Below are positions 1 through 5,251 of a stretch of DNA of 5,251 bases, piece by piece. Every line of letters starts with the position of its first letter. The stretch's first letter is position 1. Location: assembly GCA_945283395.1 (NCBI GenBank), contig CALYQH010000111.1, positions 1-5,251 on the forward strand. The letters run 5' to 3'. The notes below the pieces were generated by a model. It was not told where the DNA came from. It ran no database searches and saw only the letters and a list, made by a program, of their open reading frames with translations. The stretch comes from an uncultured Ventosimonas sp. (GTDB lineage Bacteria > Pseudomonadota > Gammaproteobacteria > Pseudomonadales > Pseudomonadaceae). The translations under genes were made by a program, and so were the position numbers.

Positions 1-20
1 ATATCCTTATTAAAGAGCTA

Positions 21-96
21 TTTTAACAGCTAGTTATTAGTGACTAAAGACCTATTATTGTTAGTTTATTAATAATCTTTAGTCAGCTGTTTAAAA
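21..96. repeat. Long imperfect inverted repeat downstream of gpmI
   Basis: Three nested arms can pair. TTTT at 21-24 and AACAGCT at 25-31 match AGCTGTT at 85-91 and AAAA at 93-96, with one unpaired T at 92. GACTAAAGA at 42-50 matches TCTTTAGTC at 76-84 perfectly. TTATT at 55-59 can pair with AATAA at 71-75. About ten unpaired bases (32-41) lie on one side only. The structure begins 15 bp past the gpmI stop, so it could cap the 3' end of the gpmI mRNA or slow transcription. Neither strand shows a convincing run of T directly after the 9-10 bp stem, so a classical terminator is not supported. It could also be a small dispersed element. The pairing is seen directly; the function is unknown. Confidence 0.5.
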
Positions 97-110
97 AGCG
101 TGTTAGGCTA

Positions 111-1649
111 TTATTTATCAAAACTAATTAAGCTTTTGCCAGTCATTTCTGGTGGAATAGCCAGCCCCATTAAGGTCAACATGGTTGGCGCCACATCGGA
201 TAACACTCCCCCTTCTCTAATATGTAGTTTTCTAGAGCCAACGTAAATGAGTGGGACTAATTCGCAGGTATGAGCCGTATGTGCTTGGCCTGTAGTGTCA
301 TCACGCATTTTTTCTACATTGCCATGGTCGGCCGTGATTAATACCTCGCCCCCTACAGTGTTAAGCGCATTGACAATTCTTCCTAAACATTGATCTAGAC
401 ATTCTACGGCTTTAACGGCTGCATCAAATACTCCGGTATGCCCTACCATATCACCGTTAGCAAAGTTAGCTATGATAACATCATAACGTTTTTGTTCTAT
501 AGCTTCGACCATTTTATCGGTTACTTCTATAGCGCTCATTTCAGGTTTTAGATCATAGGTTGGCACTTTCGGAGAAGGAATTAAAATACGATCTTCTCCT
601 TCGTATGGTTCTTCTCTTCCGCCAGAAAAAAAGAAAGTAACATGAGCATATTTTTCAGTTTCAGCTATGCGTAATTGAGTTTTTCCTTGCTTAGCTAGGT
701 ATTCTCCTAACACGTTATGCAATGAGTTGGGAGGAAAGGCACATAAGGTATCTATAGTGGCTGCATATTGTGTGAGCATCACAAATCCAGCTAGATTAGC
801 TATGCGTTGTCTTTTAAAACCAGTAAAGTCATTATCAACAAATGCATGCGTTAGTTCTCTTGCTCGATCAGCACGAAAATTCATAAAAATTACTGCATCT
901 CCATCGTGGACAGGGGCAACATCGCCTATCCGAGTGGCTTTAACAAACTCATCGCTCTCTCCTCTAGCATAGGCATTATGTAAAGCAGTAATAGCATCTT
1001 TAGCTAAGTATTCAGCTGTATGATCTACTATCAGTTCGTAAGCCGCTTGGATACGATCCCAGCGATTATCTCTATCCATCGCATAATAGCGACCTATCAT
1101 AGTAGCAATACGCCCTTTGCCTAGTTTAGCTAAGTGGTTATTCAATTTATTAAGTGAGGTTTCGGCACTTTTAGGCGGAGTATCCCGACCATCTAAAAAA
1201 ACATGTAGGAAAATATGGCTAGCCCCTTTTTTTACTGCCATGTCAGCCATAGCTAACAAGTGGTCTTCATGGCTATGAACGCCGCCTGGAGAAAGCAAGC
1301 CCATAATATGAACGGCTTTGTGCTGGCTAATGGTTTTATCTAATACTTGATTTAAGACAGCGTTTTCGAAAAATTCACCATCGGCTATCGCTTTGCTAAT
1401 ACGGGTTAAATCTTGATAAACAACTCTACCTGCCCCTAAGTTCATGTGGCCCACTTCTGAATTACCCATTTGCCCAACAGGTAGTCCTACATCCATCCCG
1501 GAGCCAGAAATAAGGCTATGTGGCTGGCTAGCAAGTAGTTTATTATAGTTCGGTGTGTTAGCTGCTGATATAGCGTTGTATTTGCTTTCTGTGCGATGAC
1601 CAAACCCATCTAAAATAATTAGCACTAAAGGCGAAGTAGTATTAGACAT
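111..1649 (-). CDS. gpmI: 2,3-bisphosphoglycerate-independent phosphoglycerate mutase
   Basis: This cytoplasmic glycolytic and gluconeogenic enzyme interconverts 3- and 2-phosphoglycerate through a phosphoserine intermediate and two Mn ions. The 512 residues match the usual family length of about 510-515. Visible family motifs, numbered from the ATG at 1649, are: LDGFG with metal ligand Asp14; GNSEVGH with catalytic Ser64; HSH at 125-127; DGRD at 153-156; NFRADR at 257-262; Lys333 in the [12 protein letters not shown] block; NGDMVGH with Asp400 and His404; ADHGN with Asp440 and His441; and TAHT with His459. All expected catalytic and metal residues are present. An in-frame GTG at 1655 would add two residues, but the AGAGA ribosome-binding sequence (1658-1662) lies 8 nt from the ATG and only 2 nt from the GTG, so the ATG is preferred. 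The gene is divergent from the kinase-fusion gene and appears to be transcribed alone. Confidence 0.97.
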   Translation of the reverse strand: MSNTTSPLVLIILDGFGHRTESKYNAISAANTPNYNKLLASQPHSLISGSGMDVGLPVGQMGNSEVGHMNLGAGRVVYQDLTRISKAIADGEFFENAVLNQVLDKTISQHKAVHIMGLLSPGGVHSHEDHLLAMADMAVKKGASHIFLHVFLDGRDTPPKSAETSLNKLNNHLAKLGKGRIATMIGRYYAMDRDNRWDRIQAAYELIVDHTAEYLAKDAITALHNAYARGESDEFVKATRIGDVAPVHDGDAVIFMNFRADRARELTHAFVDNDFTGFKRQRIANLAGFVMLTQYAATIDTLCAFPPNSLHNVLGEYLAKQGKTQLRIAETEKYAHVTFFFSGGREEPYEGEDRILIPSPKVPTYDLKPEMSAIEVTDKMVEAIEQKRYDVIIANFANGDMVGHTGVFDAAVKAVECLDQCLGRIVNALNTVGGEVLITADHGNVEKMRDDTTGQAHTAHTCELVPLIYVGSRKLHIREGGVLSDVAPTMLTLMGLAIPPEMTGKSLISFDK

Positions 1650-1692
1650 AATCACAATCTCTAATGAAATAATAACAATAGTGTAACCTAAG

Positions 1693-1698
1693 ATTATA
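1693..1698 (-). promoter_or_regulatory. Candidate -10 box for gpmI
   Basis: An exact TATAAT on the minus strand lies 44 bp upstream of the gpmI ATG and would give a leader of roughly 35-40 nt. The sequence 16-18 bp further upstream does not resemble TTGACA, so support rests on the -10 match and its position alone. In DNA this AT-rich, chance matches are common. Confidence 0.35.
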
Positions 1699-1830
1699 GT
1701 AAAGAGTGGATAAAGATAGATAGATAATATTTATAATTCACCAAGAGGTTAACTATTGGTAATAAAAAAGATAATGTTAGTTTTTATAATAAAAATAACT
1801 ATTAAAGGTGTAGATTATTGTTTTGCAACC

Positions 1831-1836
1831 TATAAT
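1831..1836 (+). promoter_or_regulatory. Candidate -10 box for the kinase-fusion gene
   Basis: An exact TATAAT on the plus strand lies 34 bp before the ATG at 1871 and would give a leader of about 28 nt. No good -35 hexamer is seen at 16-18 bp spacing. If this box is used, a TTG at 1823 in the same frame would lie upstream of the transcript start, which agrees with the choice of the ATG as the true start. A second TATAAT at 1785-1790 is an alternative. Confidence 0.35.
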
Positions 1837-1858
1837 GTTAACTAGTAGACTAATAGAT

Positions 1859-1864
1859 AAAGGA
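1859..1864 (+). promoter_or_regulatory. Ribosome-binding site that fixes the start at 1871
   Basis: AAAGGA lies 6 nt before the ATG at 1871, a near-ideal Shine-Dalgarno match and spacing. The reading frame is open further upstream to a TTG at 1823 and includes an ATG at 1835, but neither has a comparable site. Translation from 1871 is therefore strongly favoured. Confidence 0.8.
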
Positions 1865-1870
1865 ACAAAC

Positions 1871-3409
1871 ATGAGTGCAGAATTAATTAAGTTTTTACAA
1901 AATCCCGCGCTTTATAATCATCCAGTTGAACAATTTCAAGTCATTGAAACGCATATTTCGTGGTTGATTTTAACAGGTCCTTATGCCTACAAGATTAAAA
2001 AGCCAGTAGATTTTGGCTTCCTTAATTTCACTCAGTTAGCAGATCGCAAACATTTTTGTGAAGAAGAGTTGCGGTTAAATCAACGCTTGACCCACGATCT
2101 TTATTTAGAGGTATTGCCTATAACTGGCTCAGTGACCAAACCACAATTAGCCGGACAGGGTGAGCCTATTGAATATGTATTAAAAATGCGCCAAGGTCCT
2201 CAGCATCAATTGCTTAGTCAATTGCAGGCAAGAGGTGAATTAAAGGCGGAGCAGATAGATGAGTTAGCTAGTCAGATTGCCAATTTTCATCAACTAACGC
2301 CTAAAGTAGCCCTCGATCTCCCTTTTGGTTCTCCAGAGGTAGTAATGGCCCCTGTGAGACAAAATTTTGAGCAAATTAGGGAAATGTTACCTAAAGATGA
2401 AGCAGGTTTATCCCAATTAGCTGCGTTAGAGGCTTGGGCAGAAGCTACTTATCAGCGCTTACAGCCACTATTAGCTAAACGTAAAACTGAAGGTTTTGTA
2501 AGAGAATGTCATGGTGATATTCATTTAAATAATGCAGCTGTGCTAGATGGTAAGGTAGTGCTTTTTGATTGTATAGAATTTAATCAACCTTTCCGTTTAA
2601 GAGATGTGGCTAATGATATTGCCTTTTTAGTCATGGATCTTGAAGATAGAAAACTTAATGCCCTAGCCAATAGATTACTTAATAATTATCTTGAACAGAC
2701 AGGGGATTATGAATCACTGCAATTGATGAGCTTTTATAAGGCTTACAGGGCAATGGTAAGAGCTAAAGTAGCGTTATTTAGTTTAACTCATGTAACAGAG
2801 CAAAGCGTGCAGCAAGCTATTCTTAGTCAATATTATAATTATGCCAATTTGGCGGAGAGCTATACCTTTATTCCTCATCGCTGTTTATTGATTACCTCAG
2901 GTGTTTCTGGGGTAGGAAAAAGTTATGTTGCGTTACAAGTAGTTGAACGGTTTGCAGCTATTAGGGTGCGCAGTGATGTCGAGCGCAAAAGATTATTGGG
3001 TGCTAGCACAGCTAAAGAACAACTTTATAGTGCCCAAGCAACTGAACAGACTTATCAAAGGCTTTATAAATTAGCCAAGATAAGTTTACAAGCAGGTTAC
3101 ATTACCGTTTTAGATGCAGCCTATTTAAAGCAAGCAGAGAGGATGAGAGCGCTTAAGCTCGCGGAAGAACAAGGGGTGCCTTTTATTATTATAAACTGTG
3201 AAGCACCCTTATCTGTTATAGAGCAACATCTTAAACAACGCGCTTTGGCCGCTGTTGACCCGTCGGATGCCACCTGGCAAGTAGTCAAACAACAATTGGC
3301 AAGTAAAGAACCCTTTAGCCCAGCAGAGAAAGCGGTAAGCTGTACAATAGCAACGGATAACGAGAAAAGCATTAATATTTTAATAGATTTTATTAATGAA
3401 TTATTGTAA
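1871..3409 (+). CDS. Fusion of aminoglycoside-phosphotransferase-like kinase and P-loop ATP-binding domain
   Basis: The protein has 512 residues and no signal peptide or membrane segment, so it is probably cytoplasmic. The first roughly 310 residues resemble the APH/choline-kinase fold. Evidence for this is the YKIKKPVDFGFL block (40-51) with candidate nucleotide-binding lysines, the catalytic-loop motif HGDIHLNN at 214-221 (Asp216, Asn221), and a DFG-like FDCIEF with Asp233. From about residue 335 it becomes a P-loop kinase of the gluconate kinase/polynucleotide kinase type. That part has Walker A GVSGVGKS at 344-351, RSDVERKR at 367-374 and a VLDA strand with Asp415. This architecture is widespread in proteobacteria as 'bifunctional aminoglycoside phosphotransferase/ATP-binding protein' (COG2187 plus COG0645). 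I know of no established substrate, and the name should not be read as antibiotic resistance. Both active sites look intact. No terminator is visible after the stop, so its transcript may run on to the small RNA terminator at 3564-3590. Confidence 0.9.
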   Translation: MSAELIKFLQNPALYNHPVEQFQVIETHISWLILTGPYAYKIKKPVDFGFLNFTQLADRKHFCEEELRLNQRLTHDLYLEVLPITGSVTKPQLAGQGEPIEYVLKMRQGPQHQLLSQLQARGELKAEQIDELASQIANFHQLTPKVALDLPFGSPEVVMAPVRQNFEQIREMLPKDEAGLSQLAALEAWAEATYQRLQPLLAKRKTEGFVRECHGDIHLNNAAVLDGKVVLFDCIEFNQPFRLRDVANDIAFLVMDLEDRKLNALANRLLNNYLEQTGDYESLQLMSFYKAYRAMVRAKVALFSLTHVTEQSVQQAILSQYYNYANLAESYTFIPHRCLLITSGVSGVGKSYVALQVVERFAAIRVRSDVERKRLLGASTAKEQLYSAQATEQTYQRLYKLAKISLQAGYITVLDAAYLKQAERMRALKLAEEQGVPFIIINCEAPLSVIEQHLKQRALAAVDPSDATWQVVKQQLASKEPFSPAEKAVSCTIATDNEKSINILIDFINELL

Positions 3410-3438
3410 AGCGATAAAAATATATATTGATTTTTTGC

Positions 3439-3467
3439 TTGCAAATGATAATTATTATCATTAATAT
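3439..3467 (+). promoter_or_regulatory. Sigma70-type promoter of the small RNA
   Basis: TTGCAA at 3439-3444 and TAATAT at 3462-3467 are separated by exactly 17 bp. Each matches four of six consensus bases. This predicts transcription starting near A3474, six bases after the -10 box, which is where the first RNA hairpin begins. TATGAT at 3465-3470 is an overlapping alternative -10 that would move the start about 3 nt downstream. The Fur palindrome fills the spacer. Confidence 0.7.
3444..3462. promoter_or_regulatory. Fur box (ferric uptake regulator operator)
   Basis: AATGATAATTATTATCATT is a perfect 19-bp palindrome centred on T3453. Its core, 3446-3460, matches the 7-1-7 Fur motif TGATAAT-N-ATTATCA at every defined position. 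It spans the whole spacer between the -35 and -10 boxes, so Fe-bound Fur would exclude RNA polymerase. The predicted behaviour is repression in iron-rich cells and release in iron starvation. The palindrome and its placement are seen directly; Fur binding is inferred from the well-known consensus. No start codon of a plausible protein lies downstream, so the regulated product is the RNA. Confidence 0.92.
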
Positions 3468-3473
3468 GATCGC

Positions 3474-3590
3474 AAGTTGTTTGAAAGAGCAACTGGCAAG
3501 TCAAAGTTTTCTACTGCATTTTAGTAGTTTGGTTTGTCTCCTCATCAGGCTAATCACGGTTTTTACCCAGCTTTTGCTGGGTATTTTTTT
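3474..3590 (+). ncRNA. prrF: PrrF-like iron-responsive trans-acting small RNA
   Basis: This is a predicted 117-nt regulatory RNA made when Fur is inactive and expected to act, probably with Hfq, by pairing with mRNAs of iron-using proteins. Its elements in order are as follows. A 5' hairpin pairs AGTTG 3475-3479 with CAACT 3490-3494 and is extended by weak pairs to a GAAA tetraloop at 3483-3486. A second hairpin pairs CTACT 3511-3515 with AGTAG 3523-3527. An unpaired core follows at about 3531-3561, including CUCCUCAUCAGGCUAAUC, and then the intrinsic terminator. From memory, Pseudomonas PrrF RNAs are about the same length, begin with a GNRA-capped hairpin, and carry a very similar CUCCUCAUCAGGCUAAUC core before the terminator. 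I could not align them here. The start is predicted, not measured. If not PrrF itself, the locus is still a Fur-controlled small RNA analogous to RyhB. A 60-codon open frame crosses it but has no ribosome-binding site or protein-like sequence. Confidence 0.82.
3564..3590 (+). terminator. Intrinsic terminator of the small RNA
   Basis: A perfect 8-bp stem pairs TACCCAGC at 3564-3571 with GCTGGGTA at 3576-3583. It has a TTTT loop and is followed immediately by seven T (3584-3590). The reverse strand has A rather than T after the stem, so it terminates plus-strand transcription only. The U-rich tail also suits Hfq binding. It is the first terminator downstream of the kinase-fusion gene and may serve that mRNA as well. 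Confidence 0.93.
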
Positions 3591-3601
3591 GGCTACATTT
3601 T

Positions 3602-4423
3602 TTAATTAGTCATTAGTTGTTGACGGACAAATCTGAGCACTGTATCTGTTTTAGGAAATATTCCACGCCATAGATAAAAAGATTCGGCAGCTTGTTCTAC
3701 TAACATCCCTAAGCCATCAATTATTTTGCCCGCCTTGTGTTGTTTTGCCCATTGATTGAATAGGGTGGTTTCTTTGCTGTACATCATGTCATAGCAAATA
3801 GTTTTACCTGCTACAATGAGTTGCTTTGATAATGGGGGAAGTTGGTTAGTTAAACTAGCTGAGGTAGCATTGATAATTATGTCCACGGGTTCAACAAGCT
3901 CTTGGTAAGCATGCGCTGCAATGTTACCTAGATGTTGCGTAAGTTCTACTAGCTTGTTGGCCTTTTCTACGGTGCGATTAGCTAATAAGAGTTGGTAAGG
4001 TCTAGCCTCTAAAAGGTATTGGATAACTCCTCTAGCCGCACCCCCTGCGCCAAGTAATAAAATGGTTTTATCTTTCAGCTCAACTTTAGCATGTTGCAAA
4101 TCTCGTACTAATCCTATGCCATCGGTATTATCACCCAAAAGAGTGCCATCGGGTAATTTTTTTAAGGTATTAACAGCACCAGCTAATTTTGACCTAGGAG
4201 TGAGGGTATCTGCTAAACGAAATGCATCTTCTTTGAAAGGAACAGTAATATTACAACCTAAACCGCGTTCTAAAAATTTTTTAGCTACCTCTATAAAATC
4301 ATCCAAAGGTACCAAAATGGGTTCATAACTCATTTTTTGTGCCGTTTGTTGAGCAAACAAACGATGAATAATAGGAGATTTACTATGTGCAATTGGGTTG
4401 CCAAAAACAGCATAATGATCCAT
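3602..4423 (-). CDS. aroE: Shikimate dehydrogenase (NADP+)
   Basis: This cytoplasmic enzyme of the aromatic amino acid pathway reduces 3-dehydroshikimate to shikimate with NADPH. Its 273 residues match the family length. The N-terminal substrate domain shows HSKSP (13-17, shikimate-binding Ser14 and Ser16), NITVPFK with catalytic Lys64, Asn85 in GAVNT, and GDNTDG with catalytic Asp101. The NADP domain shows the dinucleotide-binding loop GAGGAA (125-130), NRT at 149-151 (the NADP-phosphate site typical of AroE rather than YdiB-type enzymes), and NATS at 185-188. The C-terminal [10 protein letters not shown] includes the conserved Gln244. It lies 21 bp after hemF in the same direction and is probably co-transcribed; hemF-aroE adjacency is familiar in Pseudomonas-type gammaproteobacteria. 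Its stop is only 11 bp from the end of the small RNA terminator on the opposite strand, and no minus-strand terminator is visible beyond it. Confidence 0.97.
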   Translation of the reverse strand: MDHYAVFGNPIAHSKSPIIHRLFAQQTAQKMSYEPILVPLDDFIEVAKKFLERGLGCNITVPFKEDAFRLADTLTPRSKLAGAVNTLKKLPDGTLLGDNTDGIGLVRDLQHAKVELKDKTILLLGAGGAARGVIQYLLEARPYQLLLANRTVEKANKLVELTQHLGNIAAHAYQELVEPVDIIINATSASLTNQLPPLSKQLIVAGKTICYDMMYSKETTLFNQWAKQHKAGKIIDGLGMLVEQAAESFYLWRGIFPKTDTVLRFVRQQLMTN

Positions 4424-4430
4424 TGATATA

Positions 4431-4438
4431 CTCTCTTT
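4431..4438 (-). promoter_or_regulatory. aroE ribosome-binding site inside the hemF-aroE gap
   Basis: AAAGAGAG on the minus strand lies 7 nt before the aroE ATG at 4423 and inside the 21-bp gap after the hemF stop. This gap leaves no room for a separate complete promoter, which supports co-transcription with hemF, although a promoter inside hemF cannot be excluded. Confidence 0.65.
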
Positions 4439-4444
4439 AAAACA

Positions 4445-5251
<807 letters not shown>

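Noticed and set aside
332..340. Nine bases shared with the small RNA core (TAATCACGG on the gpmI mRNA strand)
   Set aside because: The match is in the same sense as the small RNA, so the two RNAs cannot pair through it. It encodes the conserved ITAD motif of GpmI and is coincidental.
1715..1726. Three tandem GATA units between the divergent promoters
   Set aside because: Only 12 bp in an AT-rich spacer. It is too short to claim a phase-variable repeat or a binding site.
1823..1870. TTG or ATG upstream start for the kinase-fusion protein
   Set aside because: The 16 extra residues have no family support. The TATAAT at 1831-1836 would lie inside them, and AAAGGA is ideally placed for the ATG at 1871.
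3121..3504. 127-codon minus-strand open frame overlapping the kinase-fusion gene and the small RNA
   Set aside because: It is mostly the antisense shadow of the well-supported P-loop domain and shows no recognisable family.
3564..3590. The hairpin as a bidirectional terminator also serving aroE
   Set aside because: On the minus strand the stem is followed by A residues rather than T, so it does not look functional for aroE.
3427..3609. 60-codon plus-strand open frame crossing the Fur box and the small RNA
   Set aside because: It starts inside the promoter region upstream of the predicted transcript start and has no ribosome-binding site. It reads through the terminator hairpin and has a low-complexity isoleucine-rich beginning. 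The RNA features explain the sequence better.

Overview
The window is AT-rich bacterial chromosome with compact housekeeping genes. The protein families, the hemF-aroE pairing and a PrrF-like RNA point to a gammaproteobacterium. The best guess is a low-GC relative of Pseudomonas (an insect-associated, Entomomonas-like member of the Pseudomonadales would fit). That placement is inference, not something the sequence proves.

Layout. Positions 1-110 lie downstream of gpmI and hold a long imperfect inverted repeat. gpmI (glycolysis, minus strand) occupies 111-1649. A 221-bp divergent promoter region separates it from a plus-strand gene at 1871-3409. That gene encodes a two-domain protein: an aminoglycoside-phosphotransferase-like kinase domain fused to a P-loop kinase domain. 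Positions 3410-3601 contain no protein gene but are densely functional. They hold a sigma70-type promoter, a perfect 19-bp Fur-box palindrome lying in its spacer, about 117 nt of structured RNA, and a strong intrinsic terminator. Together these form an iron-repressed small RNA gene of the PrrF/RyhB kind. Converging on it from the other side are aroE (3602-4423) and hemF (4445 to beyond the right edge). These two form a minus-strand hemF-aroE operon with a 21-bp gap.

How the parts relate. hemF makes protoporphyrinogen IX for haem, and aroE makes shikimate for aromatic amino acids and other chorismate products. The small RNA is expected to be made when iron is scarce and Fur leaves its operator, and then to base-pair with mRNAs for iron-rich proteins. 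It lies between two protein genes, neither of which is an obvious iron gene. aroE has no visible terminator of its own, so read-through from hemF-aroE would be antisense to the small RNA. The most noteworthy item in the window is this RNA locus; the protein genes are conventional, apart from the uncharacterised kinase fusion.
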